Made by a program: the position numbers and the translations under genes | The notes under the pieces: generated by a model | What the model was told of the DNA's origin: nothing | The model's database searches: none | The model's input: only the letters and a program-made list of their open reading frames with translations | From: Gammaproteobacteria bacterium | Lineage (GTDB): Bacteria > Pseudomonadota > Gammaproteobacteria > Steroidobacterales > Steroidobacteraceae | Length of the DNA: 64,000 bases | Direction: 5' to 3' | Assembly: GCA_017577615.1 (NCBI GenBank) | Contig: PKRE01000001.1 | Coordinates: 883,274-947,273 of the forward strand | Shown here: in pieces, positions 26,607 through 35,512 of the stretch | Layout of the letters: each line of letters begins with the position of its first letter | Numbering within the stretch: position 1 is the stretch's first letter

Positions 26607-27524
26607 CTACAGACCCCAGCCCCCGGCTTCCAGGCGAATCTTGAAGTAGTGATCGATGAGCAGGCCCGCGAACAGGAACGCAAGATACTTGATCGAGAAC
26701 GCGAACGTGCGCATGGGCAGGCGCGCGTCGTTCTGCCTCTTGAGCTGCACGGCGCGACGCAGGAACGCCGCACCCAGCACGACCGCAAAAGCCAAGTAAA
26801 TCAGACCGCTCATACCGGTCAGATACGGTAGGAGCGTCACGATCACGAGCAAGATCGTGTAAAGCAGGATATGAAGGCGCGTGAATTCCGTGCTATACGC
26901 GACCGGCAGCATCGGAATTCCCGCTTGCGCGTATTCGTCGCGCCGTGCGATGGCCAACGCCCAGAAATGCGGCGGCGTCCACGTGAAGATGATGAGGAAC
27001 AGCAGCAGCGCATGCGGATCGACGCTGCCGGTCACGGCCGTCCAGCCGAGCACGGGCGGCGCGGCGCCGGCGGCTCCGCCGATCACGATGTTCTGCGGCG
27101 TCGCGTGCTTGAGCCAGACGGTGTAGATCACGGCATAGCCGATGAGCGAGCAGAACGTCAGCACCGCGGTGAGCACGTTCACACACCCAGCCAGCAGAAG
27201 CATCGACAGTGTGCCGAGGAGCGCAGCGTAGGCGAGCGCCTGGCGCTCTGTCACGTGTCCGATCGGCAATGGGCGGTTACGCGTGCGCGCCATCTGCTCG
27301 TCGAATCTGCGATCGAGCACATGATTGATCGCGGCGGCCGACGAGGCCGCCAGCGCGATGCCCAACGTGCCGAACACGAGCGCGTCAAGCGGGGGCAAGC
27401 CCGGAGTGGCAAGGAGCATCCCGACGATCGCAGTGAACACGATGAGCGCCACGACTCGGGGTTTGCCGAGCTCGTAGAAGTCGCGCCATGTGGCGTGCTG
27501 TTGCTGTTCCGAGGTGGTGTCCAC
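26607..27524 (-). CDS. ctaB: Protoheme IX farnesyltransferase
   Basis: UbiA-superfamily membrane enzyme converting heme B to heme O with farnesyl diphosphate; 305 residues and about nine helices. The first Asp-rich motif is INHVLDRRFDEQMARTRNRPL (about residues 65-85) and the second is in the AIARRDEYAQAGIPMLPV loop. It lies 64 bp after ctaA, as expected for heme A supply to the aa3 oxidase encoded just beyond. Confidence 0.96.
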   Translation of the reverse strand: MDTTSEQQQHATWRDFYELGKPRVVALIVFTAIVGMLLATPGLPPLDALVFGTLGIALAASSAAAINHVLDRRFDEQMARTRNRPLPIGHVTERQALAYAALLGTLSMLLLAGCVNVLTAVLTFCSLIGYAVIYTVWLKHATPQNIVIGGAAGAAPPVLGWTAVTGSVDPHALLLFLIIFTWTPPHFWALAIARRDEYAQAGIPMLPVAYSTEFTRLHILLYTILLVIVTLLPYLTGMSGLIYLAFAVVLGAAFLRRAVQLKRQNDARLPMRTFAFSIKYLAFLFAGLLIDHYFKIRLEAGGWGL

Positions 27525-27588
27525 GATCGAACGAGACGACTGGCGGCCAGCGTTGATTCTACATGGACTGTGCCGCGCCCGCGGGCAT

Positions 27589-28629
27589 CTACGCTGCTAC
27601 GCTGCGCGGGCGCGCGGCTGTCTCGACAACGGCAGTTTTCAGCAACAGAACGACGCAGATCAGGAGCAGCGCGGCGACGCCGTTGTGAGCGGTCGCGAGC
27701 GATAACGGCAAGCCGCGCATCACCATGAGCGGGCCGAGCACGAGCTGCACCACCAGCGCGATTCCGAGCAACGCACCGGTCGCGCGGATGGCTGCGCTGA
27801 GGCCTCGCTTGCTAGCCAGAATGCTCAGAAAGCCGAGCAGGATCGCTGCCACGATGGCGCCGAGACGATGCGTGAAGTGAATGGCCACTCGCGCGGGGTG
27901 ATCGAGAACGCCGCCCTCATAATCGATACCGAGCCCGCGCCAGAGCACGAACGCGTCCTTGTAGTTCATCTCGGGCCACCAGGCCTTCTGGCACTGAGGG
28001 AAATCCGGGCACGCCAGCGCTGCGTAATTGCTGCTCGTCCATCCGCCGAGGGCAATCTGCAGCACGAGCACGGCCAGACCGGCGATCGCAACGTTGCGTA
28101 CGCGAAGGGTACGCTCGAGCTGCTCTCCGCCATGCTGCTCAGGCACGGACCTCGGCTGATACACGAGCCAAGCCAGAAGCGCGAGCGTCAGCAGTCCTCC
28201 AAGCAAGTGCAGCACAACGATGAGGGGCTTCAGCAGCAGTGTGACGGTCCACATTCCGAGCAATCCTTGCAGGATGACGATGCCGACGAGCGCGAGCGGC
28301 AGCGCAACCGGTTGCCGTGGGTCCTTGCGATTGGCGAGCGCGATGCCCGCGAGGACGACGATCAGCAGGCCCAATGCCGAGGCGAAATAGCGATGCACCA
28401 TTTCCTTGTGTGCCTTGATGTAATCGAACGGTCGATCCGGAAAAGCGACCGAAATCGCATCGATGTTGCGCGCCGCCGCTTTTGCGGTGAGATGGCCGTA
28501 GCAGCCAGGCCAGTCAGGACAGCCGAGGCCGGCGGCACTCAGACGCACCCAGGCGCCGAGAACGATGACGGTGAAAGCGAGGCAGGCCGCGACGAGGGCT
28601 AGACCGCGAAAGAGCGCAGAGAGACGCAT
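27589..28629 (-). CDS. ctaA: Heme A synthase (COX15/CtaA)
   Basis: Eight-helix membrane enzyme oxidising heme O to heme A, 346 residues. LGAWVRLSAAGLGCPDWPGCYG (about 25-46) contains the conserved cysteine pair. Heme-ligand histidines appear in EMVHRYFASALG, VVLHLLGGLL and IHFTHRLGAI, in the two pseudo-symmetric halves. Upstream lies the SCO-like gene and downstream ctaB, all on the minus strand. Confidence 0.95.
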   Translation of the reverse strand: MRLSALFRGLALVAACLAFTVIVLGAWVRLSAAGLGCPDWPGCYGHLTAKAAARNIDAISVAFPDRPFDYIKAHKEMVHRYFASALGLLIVVLAGIALANRKDPRQPVALPLALVGIVILQGLLGMWTVTLLLKPLIVVLHLLGGLLTLALLAWLVYQPRSVPEQHGGEQLERTLRVRNVAIAGLAVLVLQIALGGWTSSNYAALACPDFPQCQKAWWPEMNYKDAFVLWRGLGIDYEGGVLDHPARVAIHFTHRLGAIVAAILLGFLSILASKRGLSAAIRATGALLGIALVVQLVLGPLMVMRGLPLSLATAHNGVAALLLICVVLLLKTAVVETAARPRSVAA

Positions 28630-28668
28630 GACCCGTGTTTATGAGCGAGAGTTGACCAAGTACGAACG

Positions 28669-29295
28669 TCAGCCGATACGCGAATATTTCAGAAGCTTCT
28701 TCAGGTCTTCGAGCAGACCTTTCGGCTCGGCCGTGCGCGCGTAGCTCATCATGAGATTGCCGAGTGGATCGACAACGTAGATTCGACCGGCCTGCTCGAG
28801 CGGCTCGGGTGTGACTTCTGCGAAGACGTCGCGCAAGGCGCCGGCGCGCTCGTCGAGCACCGCTACGATCAAGCCGCGGTGCTCGCTTTCCAGATAGGAC
28901 GAGTCGCAGCAATCGCCGGTCACCAGGAAAAGCCGCTGCACGCGAGCCATGTCGTCATTGAGCGCGAGTCGGCTCTGGCGGATGAGCGTCAATGCCTCGC
29001 GGCAGCGCTCATCGCACTTGCCGTCGCCGATGTAGACGAGTGTCCACTTGCCGTGTAGCAGGTCTGCAGGCAGCTTGCCAGCGTCGGGCGTTGCGAGCTC
29101 CGTCTGCGGGAGCGACCGCGGAGGCTGGATCAGCTCGCCGTGGTTCGTACGTCCTGCCGGACGCCATCCTTCGAGACCGTAGTAAAGCCAGAACGCCACG
29201 AGCAGCGGCGCAAAGAAGACTGCGACCAGGATCCAGAACTGCGCGCGCGATCGTCCAGTGCTCGGGTGCGGCGTCGAATCGTTCAAAGCTGACAT
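28669..29295 (-). CDS. SCO/thioredoxin-fold membrane-anchored protein of the oxidase cluster
   Basis: One N-terminal membrane helix (about residues 20-41, FWILVAVFFAPLLVAFWLYY) and a soluble domain predicted outside the cytoplasm. WTLVYIGDGKCDERCREAL (about 85-103) has a CxxxC copper-site pattern like SCO1/SenC, and IYVVDPLGNLMMSY resembles the end of the thioredoxin fold. The SCO histidine is not obvious. The place between SURF1 and ctaA is typical of this uncharacterised cox-cluster protein in gammaproteobacteria. A role in CuA assembly is inference only. Confidence 0.75.
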   Translation of the reverse strand: MSALNDSTPHPSTGRSRAQFWILVAVFFAPLLVAFWLYYGLEGWRPAGRTNHGELIQPPRSLPQTELATPDAGKLPADLLHGKWTLVYIGDGKCDERCREALTLIRQSRLALNDDMARVQRLFLVTGDCCDSSYLESEHRGLIVAVLDERAGALRDVFAEVTPEPLEQAGRIYVVDPLGNLMMSYARTAEPKGLLEDLKKLLKYSRIG

Positions 29296-29350
29296 GATCC
29301 TCTCTAGTGTGTCGCGAACGACGCGCGTCAGCGGTCGTCGGCGGGCCTCG

Positions 29351-30082
29351 TCAGGTTTCCTGTTTTCGCAAGCTCACGATGAGATAAATCACGACCCCGA
29401 CGATAGCAAAAGCAAACCATTGGACCGCATAGGCGATGTGACGCTCCGGCCCGAACTGGGTGCGGATGTCCCAAGCGCGCTCGAACCCGTCGGGCTCGGA
29501 CGGATCGAGGAGCACGATACGGCGAGCCACTGCGAAGCCGAGCGCACGCTCGATCGTGGCGTGCGTCGGAAAGTTGAGCAAGCGAGGCCAGGTCTCCTCG
29601 TCGTTGCCCTGGGCGCTGTCGTCCAACATCAGGCCAGGGCGTGGCAGCTCATCCAATCGGCCGCTCAGCTCGCGTGGTTCCTCGCTGACGGCCACATTCG
29701 GCAGCGTGCGTCGATCGCCCATAGGCACCCAGCCGCGGTCGATCAGCACGATGCCGCCGGAAGCGAGCTCGAGCGGTGTCAGCACGCGATAACCGGGTCG
29801 CCCCGACGCAGATGGCATGTTGTCGAGCAAGACCTGGCGTTCGCTCAAGAATCGCCCGCGAGCTCGCACGTGTTGATAGCGACCGAGGCGATCGACGTTC
29901 TCGATGTGGAGCGTGACCGTGGTTTCCCGACCTGCATCGTACAACGCTTGCAGCGCTCGCTTCTCCTCGGCACGACTCAACTGCCAGGATCCCAAGCTCG
30001 TGAAAACCGCGACGCCGATCACGACCAGAGCGGTGCCGAGGAGCGATGGCGCGAAGCGCCGATTTGCGAAGCGCGCGCTCAC
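29351..30082 (-). CDS. SURF1-family cytochrome oxidase assembly protein
   Basis: Helix-domain-helix membrane protein of 243 residues that helps insert heme a into subunit I. The family motifs GSWQLSRAEEK (about 31-41), LIDRGWVP (about 114) and HIAYAVQWFAFAIVG (about 215) are present, with terminal helices at 12-30 and 219-236. It is divergent from the DUF2909 gene and heads a minus-strand run through the SCO-like gene, ctaA and ctaB. Confidence 0.94.
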   Translation of the reverse strand: MSARFANRRFAPSLLGTALVVIGVAVFTSLGSWQLSRAEEKRALQALYDAGRETTVTLHIENVDRLGRYQHVRARGRFLSERQVLLDNMPSASGRPGYRVLTPLELASGGIVLIDRGWVPMGDRRTLPNVAVSEEPRELSGRLDELPRPGLMLDDSAQGNDEETWPRLLNFPTHATIERALGFAVARRIVLLDPSEPDGFERAWDIRTQFGPERHIAYAVQWFAFAIVGVVIYLIVSLRKQET

Positions 30083-30177
30083 GATATACTGCGTGCAACG
30101 ACACCCTGTTCAGCTGCTTCCTGCTGCGGTCCAGCCGCGCCGATCAGTCGTGCCCGCTGCCGCACCCCGAGACGTTA

Positions 30178-30381
30178 ATGAAACTACTCATCATCGTTTG
30201 CTTGATTGCCATCGTCGTTAGCCTGGGCTCAGGGCTCTTTCATCTCGTGAACGACCAAGGACAATCGAAAAGAATGGTCAAAGCGCTCACGGTGCGCATT
30301 GCGCTGTCCGTGGCGCTCTTCATTCTGCTGCTCATCGCCTGGTGGCAGGGGATGATCCAGCCTCACGGGCTCGGCCAGTAG
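30178..30381 (+). CDS. DUF2909 twin-transmembrane protein
   Basis: A 67-residue protein with two hydrophobic helices separated by a short basic loop: MKLLIIVCLIAIVVSLGSGL, QSKRMVKALTVRI, then SVALFILLLIAWW. This is the DUF2909 pattern often found next to SURF1 and ctaE. The ATG at 30178 is chosen because the longer version has an Arg/Cys-rich extension antisense to SURF1. It is the only plus-strand gene in the oxidase cluster. Function unknown. Confidence 0.88.
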   Translation: MKLLIIVCLIAIVVSLGSGLFHLVNDQGQSKRMVKALTVRIALSVALFILLLIAWWQGMIQPHGLGQ

Positions 30382-30392
30382 CGGCAAAGCCC

Positions 30393-30449
30393 GCGGCTCG
30401 TGACTGCGGGTCGAGAAGTGAGCGCACTTACGACCCGCTCGTCACGAAT
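30393..30449. repeat. Palindrome with heptad steps after DUF2909 and ctaE
   Basis: CGTGACTGCGGGTCG (30399-30413) pairs with CGACCCGCTCGTCACG (30431-30446), a near-perfect stem with a 17-bp loop. CACGAAT CACGAAC continues it in 7-bp steps. It lies between the two converging gene ends and may stop transcription in both directions, though no T-run is present. Confidence 0.65.
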
Positions 30450-30464
30450 CACGAACCGTCTTGA

Positions 30465-31349
30465 TTACAGCCAGTAGACGAAGACGAACAGCGCCAGCCA
30501 CACGACGTCGACGAAGTGCCAGTACCAGGCCACCGCTTCGAATGCGAAGTGGTTTGTCGGCGTGAAGTGGCCTTTCAGGCAACGGAGCCAGATCACCGTC
30601 AGCATGATGGCGCCGACGGTCACGTGGAAGCCGTGAAAGCCCGTCAGCATGAAGAAGGTCGAGCCGTAGATTCCCGAGCCGAGCGTGAGGTTGAGCTCGC
30701 GGTACGCCTCGATGTACTCATGGGCTTGCAAGTAGACGAACAGGTAGCCGAGCAGGAACGTCGCGGCAAGGAAGACGTTGAGCAACATGCGGTTGCCCGC
30801 CTTCAGCGCGTGATGCGCGATCGTGATCGTCACGCCCGACGTCAGCAGGATCGCCGTATTGATGGCCGGCAAGCCGAAGGCCGGTATGACCTCGAAATCT
30901 CCGCCGACGGCGGCAGGTCCGTTGGTCGGCCAGCTCGCCTCGAAGTCGCGCCAGAGCAGATAGTTAGTAAAGAACTTGCTACCTTCCCCGCCCAGCCACG
31001 GCACCGAATACTGCCGCGCGTAAAAGAGCGCGCCAAAGAAGGCCGAGAAGAACATGACCTCGGAGAAGATGAACCACATCATTCCCATGCGGAACGAGCG
31101 GTCCACCGCCTGATTGTAGACGCGCGCCTCGCTTTCCTTGATGACGTCGCCGAACCAGCCGGCGAACATGATCGCCAGCAGCACCAGCCCGAGCGTGAAG
31201 ACGAGCGGACCGGAGCCGGCGTCATTCAAGAGCAGCGAAGCGCCCATGACCGTTGTGAAGAGTGCGATCGAGCCGACGATCGGCCACGGGCTGCTGTGCG
31301 GCACGTAGTACTTGTCGGTCGGCGCGTGAGTCGAATCTGCGTGAGCCAT
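30465..31349 (-). CDS. ctaE: Cytochrome c oxidase subunit III
   Basis: Seven-helix subunit of the aa3-type oxidase, 294 residues. WPIVGSIALFTTVMG, FRMGMMWFIFSEVMFFSAFFGALFYAR and the late segment FMLTGFHGFHVTVGAIML with EAVAWYWHFVDVVWLALFVFVYWL are canonical. A TTG two codons upstream (31355) is possible, but the ATG at 31349 fits the family better. Last gene of the ctaC-ctaD-small protein-ctaG-ctaE operon. Confidence 0.96.
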   Translation of the reverse strand: MAHADSTHAPTDKYYVPHSSPWPIVGSIALFTTVMGASLLLNDAGSGPLVFTLGLVLLAIMFAGWFGDVIKESEARVYNQAVDRSFRMGMMWFIFSEVMFFSAFFGALFYARQYSVPWLGGEGSKFFTNYLLWRDFEASWPTNGPAAVGGDFEVIPAFGLPAINTAILLTSGVTITIAHHALKAGNRMLLNVFLAATFLLGYLFVYLQAHEYIEAYRELNLTLGSGIYGSTFFMLTGFHGFHVTVGAIMLTVIWLRCLKGHFTPTNHFAFEAVAWYWHFVDVVWLALFVFVYWL

Positions 31350-31409
31350 GAGCAATCAGGTCCAGTGGTTGTAGTGGATTATTGAATCGGTTCCGATAAG
31401 GCTGTTTCC

Positions 31410-31946
31410 TCAGCCGCTTCCCGGGGCATCATACATTGCGTAACCGAGCGTCAGCCGGTCGATGTTGCGCGGCAGCCTCGGATCGATGATGAAACGCACC
31501 ACGAAGTCGCGACTTTCCTCTCCAGCGAATGGCTGGGGCGTGAAACAGAAGCACTCCGTCTTCTGGAAATAGCGCGTTGCCTGCTGTGGTGTGATGCTCG
31601 GCACGGCTTGCGCCACGATCGGCTGCGCGCGCAAGTTTGTCGCACGGAAGTGTGCTTCGTAGAGCTTGCCTGGGCGCACTTCGAGCGAGCTGACCTGCGG
31701 CCGGAACTCCCAAGCGCCATAGGAAGGCGCCGTGGAGACGAACTCCACGGTCACCAGACGGTTCTCGTCCGGCGCTTCCACCACCTCGCTTGCCTGCGCC
31801 AGCTTCTTGCGATCGCCGAAGCCGGTCACGTCACACAAGACATCGTACAGCGGCACGAGCGCGAAGCCGAACGCGAAGAAGCCGGCGGCGAACAGCCACA
31901 GACGGCTTACGAGACTACGGTGTCTGTTTCGTCTCTCTTCGGTCAC
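31410..31946 (-). CDS. ctaG: Cytochrome c oxidase assembly protein CtaG (Cox11)
   Basis: Copper chaperone that delivers Cu to the CuB site of subunit I; 178 residues. One N-terminal helix (about 17-35) and a periplasmic Ig-like domain with the copper motif TECFCFTPQPF (about 130-140) and VRFIIDPRLP. It lies between the 41-residue membrane protein gene and ctaE. Confidence 0.95.
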   Translation of the reverse strand: MTEERRNRHRSLVSRLWLFAAGFFAFGFALVPLYDVLCDVTGFGDRKKLAQASEVVEAPDENRLVTVEFVSTAPSYGAWEFRPQVSSLEVRPGKLYEAHFRATNLRAQPIVAQAVPSITPQQATRYFQKTECFCFTPQPFAGEESRDFVVRFIIDPRLPRNIDRLTLGYAMYDAPGSG

Positions 31947-32025
31947 GACTCACAATAACCCGGCCGAGTGCGATGAGCCGTCGGCGACGACCGCTTCCGG
32001 CCGCCGGCTCATCGCCTGTCGCCCG

Positions 32026-32151
32026 TCATGTTCTTCTCATCACAGTCAGCGCGATGAAGATGACATAGACCGCAATGGCGAGCAGCGCCAGCAAGATCGC
32101 CGTGCGACGTATTCTGCGCTTGCGCTCTGCATCTTCCATCGCTGCGCCCAT
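32026..32151 (-). CDS. Small single-helix protein of the oxidase cluster
   Basis: A 41-codon gene: a short charged N-terminus (MEDAERKRRIRRT), one membrane helix (AILLALLAIAVYVIFIALTV) and a basic end (MRRT). It starts four bases after the ctaD stop and ends 79 bp before ctaG. The same position and layout are seen in other proteobacteria, where such genes are annotated as small cytochrome oxidase assembly proteins. The start could instead be the internal ATG at 32139. Basic-in, helix-out topology is inferred. Confidence 0.75.
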   Translation of the reverse strand: MGAAMEDAERKRRIRRTAILLALLAIAVYVIFIALTVMRRT

Positions 32152-32155
32152 CGAG

Positions 32156-33760
32156 CTACTTCACCTCGGGCGCAACTTCGAAGCTGTGGTACGGCGGCGG
32201 CGAGCTCAACGTCCACTCGAGCCCTTGCGGCATGCCGTCGTCCCAGACCTTGTCGGTCGCCTTCACACCGCTACGGCCGCGGATCGACTGCAGGATGACG
32301 ATCAGGAACAGGATCTGCGCGAAGCCGAAGCCGAAGGCGCCGATCGAAGACACCATGTTCCAATCAGCAAACTGCGTGCTGTAGTCGGGGATGCGGCGTG
32401 GCATGCCCGCGAGCCCGAGGAAGTGCTGCGGGAAGAACAGCACGTTCACGAAGATCGCCGAAAGCCAGAAATGCGTCTTCGCGAGCTTCATGTTGTACAT
32501 GCGCCCCGTCCACTTCGGCAGCCAGAAGTACACCGCCGCCATTATCGCGAACACGGCGCCAGGCACGAGCACATAGTGGAAGTGCGCGACCACGAAGTAC
32601 GTGTCGTGATACTGGAAGTCCGCCGGCGCGATCGCGAGCATCAGGCCCGAGAAGCCGCCGATCGTGAACAGGAACACGAACGCGAGCGCGAACAGCATCG
32701 GCGGCTCGAACGTGAGCGAACCTTTGTACATGGTGGCTGCCCAGTTGAAGACCTTCACGCCCGTCGGCACGGCGATCAGCATCGTGGCGAGCATGAAGAA
32801 CATCTGTCCGGCGAGCGGCATGCCGACCGTGAACATGTGGTGCGCCCACACGATGAACGACAGGAACGCGATCGACGCAATCGCGTAGACCATCGCGTCG
32901 TAGCCGAACAGGCGCTTACGCGAGAAGGTCGGAATGATCTCCGAGATCACGCCGAAGGCCGGCAGGATCATGATGTAGACCTCGGGATGCCCGAAGAACC
33001 AGAAGATGTGCTGGTACATCACCGGATCGCCACCACCCGCGGCCGAGAAGAACGTCGTGCCGAAGAAGTGATCGGTGAGCAGCATCGTCACCGCGCCCGC
33101 GAGCACCGGCATCACCGCGATGATGAGGTAGGCGGTGATCAACCAGCCCCAGGTGAACAGCGGCATCTTCAGCAACGTCATCCCAGGCGCACGCATGTTC
33201 ATGATGGTGACGATGACGTTGATCGCACCCATGATCGACGATGCGCCCATCAGGTGAATGGCGAAGATGGACATCGGGAACGCCGGGCCCGTCTGCAGGG
33301 ACAACGGCGGGTACATCGTCCAGCCGCTTGCCGGCGCACCGCCTTCGACGAACAACGTCGAGAGCAGCAGCGTGAACGCGAACGGCAGGATCCAGAAGCT
33401 GAAGTTGTTCATGCGCGGCAGCGCCATGTCTGGCGCGCCGATCTGCAGCGGGATCATCCAGTTCGCGAGACCGACGAATGCCGGCATCACCGCGCCGAAG
33501 ATCATGACCAGCGCGTGCATCGTCGTCATCGAGTTGAAGAACATCGGATCGACGAGCTGCAGACCCGGTTGGAACAGCTCGGCGCGGATGATGAGTGCCA
33601 TCACCCCGCCGACGAAGAACATCGCGAGGCTGAACAACAAGTACATCGTGCCGATGTCCTTGTGGTTCGTCGCGAACACCCAGCGACGCCAGCCCTTCGC
33701 AGGGCCGTGGTCGTGAGCGTCATGAACGTGTGTGTCGACGTGCGTATGAACGGTGCTCAT
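32156..33760 (-). CDS. ctaD: Cytochrome c oxidase subunit I
   Basis: Catalytic heme-copper subunit, 534 residues and twelve helices. The metal ligands are visible: His in TTMHALVMIFG (heme a), FFGHPEVYIMILP (CuB His and cross-linked Tyr), WAHHMFTVGM (CuB) and HDTYFVVAHFHYVL (heme a3 and a). The N-terminus is His/Asp-rich. The ctaC stop codon is six bases upstream of this start. Confidence 0.98.
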   Translation of the reverse strand: MSTVHTHVDTHVHDAHDHGPAKGWRRWVFATNHKDIGTMYLLFSLAMFFVGGVMALIIRAELFQPGLQLVDPMFFNSMTTMHALVMIFGAVMPAFVGLANWMIPLQIGAPDMALPRMNNFSFWILPFAFTLLLSTLFVEGGAPASGWTMYPPLSLQTGPAFPMSIFAIHLMGASSIMGAINVIVTIMNMRAPGMTLLKMPLFTWGWLITAYLIIAVMPVLAGAVTMLLTDHFFGTTFFSAAGGGDPVMYQHIFWFFGHPEVYIMILPAFGVISEIIPTFSRKRLFGYDAMVYAIASIAFLSFIVWAHHMFTVGMPLAGQMFFMLATMLIAVPTGVKVFNWAATMYKGSLTFEPPMLFALAFVFLFTIGGFSGLMLAIAPADFQYHDTYFVVAHFHYVLVPGAVFAIMAAVYFWLPKWTGRMYNMKLAKTHFWLSAIFVNVLFFPQHFLGLAGMPRRIPDYSTQFADWNMVSSIGAFGFGFAQILFLIVILQSIRGRSGVKATDKVWDDGMPQGLEWTLSSPPPYHSFEVAPEVK

Positions 33761-33766
33761 GGACTC

Positions 33767-34654
33767 TTACTCCGCGCGCGCGACGGTCAAAGCCGCGTCG
33801 GTCTCTAACTGCGATGTGGCGGGTGCGGCGGCGGTCTGCGCCGCGGGCGTGCCCGTCGTCGCTTGCTGTTCCTGCAGCCATGCCTCGAAGTCTTCCTTGG
33901 ACTTCACCTCGACGACGATCGGCATGAAGCCGTGGTCGTAGCCGCACAGCTCTGCGCATTGGCCGCGAAAGACGCCGGTGCGGGTGGCGCGGAACCACAG
34001 CTCGGTAATGAAGCCGGGGAACGCGTCCTTCTTCAAGCCGAACTCCGGCACCCACCAGGCGTGCACGACATCGCCCGAGGTCAGCAGCACGCGCACCTTG
34101 GTGTCGACCGGCACGACGAAGCGGTTGTCCACCTCGAGCAGATAGTTCTCGACCGTGCGCGGATCGATGCCAGAACGCAGCTGACGTGCGGCGTCACTCT
34201 TGCGATCGAGCCGAGAGAAGAAGCTGACGCCCTTATCCAGGTAGTCGTAGTGCCACTGCCACTGATAGCCGGTCACTTTCACCGTCAGCTCCGAGTCGCG
34301 CATGTCCTCGATCTTGATGAGCGTCTCGGCAGCCGGAACGGCCATGCCCACGAGGATCGCGATTGGGATCACGGTCCAGACGACCTCGACCTTGGTGCTG
34401 TGATCCCAGGTGGCGGGTACCGCACCCTTGGAACGCCGGAACTTGACGATCGAGTAGATCATCACGCTGAAGACGAGCACGGCGATGACGACGCATACCC
34501 AGAAAATCAGCATGTGCAAGCCGTGGATTTCACGACTGAGCTCGGTCACGCCGACCGGCATATTCACTTCCCATGCTGCGAACGCCGCGCCTGCGGGTAA
34601 GCCGGCTGCAATCGCGGCCGCGACGTATTTCAGGATCTTCAACATGTGCGCCAT
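33767..34654 (-). CDS. ctaC: Cytochrome c oxidase subunit II
   Basis: CuA-containing subunit receiving electrons from cytochrome c, 295 residues. A signal-like N-terminal segment and two membrane helices lead to the cupredoxin domain with the WQWHYDY aromatic patch and the CuA motif GQCAELCGYDHGFMPI. No C-terminal cytochrome c domain is present, so this is an aa3, not caa3, type. The tail is Ala/Thr-rich. The ATG at 34654 is chosen over a longer version with a non-family extension. First gene of the operon. Confidence 0.96.
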   Translation of the reverse strand: MAHMLKILKYVAAAIAAGLPAGAAFAAWEVNMPVGVTELSREIHGLHMLIFWVCVVIAVLVFSVMIYSIVKFRRSKGAVPATWDHSTKVEVVWTVIPIAILVGMAVPAAETLIKIEDMRDSELTVKVTGYQWQWHYDYLDKGVSFFSRLDRKSDAARQLRSGIDPRTVENYLLEVDNRFVVPVDTKVRVLLTSGDVVHAWWVPEFGLKKDAFPGFITELWFRATRTGVFRGQCAELCGYDHGFMPIVVEVKSKEDFEAWLQEQQATTGTPAAQTAAAPATSQLETDAALTVARAE

Positions 34655-34752
34655 TGCTCCCGAGTCATACGATACCGCTGCGCCCGACGGCGGTAGCGGC
34701 GTTTTTGTGCAGGCAGCGTCGATCGCCACCCGCAGTTATCGCCGCGCTTGCG

Positions 34753-35280
34753 TCAAAGCGCGGGCGTTTCGTTCATATTCCCCACCAATTGCTTGAGTCG
34801 GACCGCCAATTCGCGGCGTTCTTCCTCCGTCAGAAACCGGCCCACCTCACAGGCGCGGCCATGCGACTCGAGCATGAGCCTGCTGGGATGAAGCGCCGCC
34901 AGCGGGGCGTGGAGTGTAACCCTGGCCCAGTGACGAGGAAATACTGCGGAACGATGTCGACCTTGTTCGCGGTACTCAATGCGAACTTGATCGCGCGTGA
35001 TCGTGATCGTCTCCGACACCATCCCTGAGCGCATGGATGCCCGCAGCGCCCAGTGAACCGCAAGCACTTCCAGAATAGCGAAGACGAGCACCGGCCAGAA
35101 GCCGTGCACCGTGCAGAGCCCGGCAACGGCAAAGGTTGCTACTGCGACACTCAATAGAAAGAGACGCGCTCCGGCGGGGGTCAGCGAGCGGTGCGGTCGA
35201 AGCTCGAGCACGCGCATGCCGCGACCGTCCAACGGGGAAGCCGGATCGAAGTTGGCGGGGACGACCTCAACGGTGGGCAT
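34753..35280 (-). CDS. DUF2244 membrane protein
   Basis: A 175-residue protein with two adjacent hydrophobic helices (about 47-85, ARLFLLSVAVATFAVAGL then FWPVLVFAILEVLAV), followed by a beta-rich region (ETITITRDQVRIEY, FPRHWARVTL, GRFLTEEERRELAVRLKQL). This is the DUF2244 pattern, commonly encoded just upstream of ctaC. The ATG at 35280 is preferred to an upstream TTG. Function unknown. Confidence 0.82.
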   Translation of the reverse strand: MPTVEVVPANFDPASPLDGRGMRVLELRPHRSLTPAGARLFLLSVAVATFAVAGLCTVHGFWPVLVFAILEVLAVHWALRASMRSGMVSETITITRDQVRIEYREQGRHRSAVFPRHWARVTLHAPLAALHPSRLMLESHGRACEVGRFLTEEERRELAVRLKQLVGNMNETPAL

Positions 35281-35512
35281 TGGGATGCTGAAGCGCGCTG
35301 CCGAGAACAAGCTTCGGCATGCTAGCGAAGTTCCTGCGCCTAAACCATTCGGAGCTCGCGACGTTCCGGCATGGCGGGGAACGACGGGCTGCGCACATGC
35401 GCGGCGGGCAGGAGTTGGGCGCCTGCTGGCGTCGGGGCGCGGACGTGCCTCGTGGACGGAGCAAAAAAATAAATGATTCCTTAGGAAGGTCCGTCAAATT
35501 CGGTTGACACGA
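35281..35512. other. Intergenic segment without recognised gene
   Basis: About 230 bp between the DUF2244 gene and the bioC stop. I see no convincing coding frame, no tRNA and no clear terminator. A short A-rich run (AAAAAAATAAATG) near 35463 is the only notable feature. Confidence 0.5.

Noticed and set aside
32075..33808. 577-residue plus-strand open frame
   Set aside because: It is antisense to ctaD, extremely rich in Arg, His, Glu and Asp, and has no recognisable domain; a shadow of high-GC codon use.
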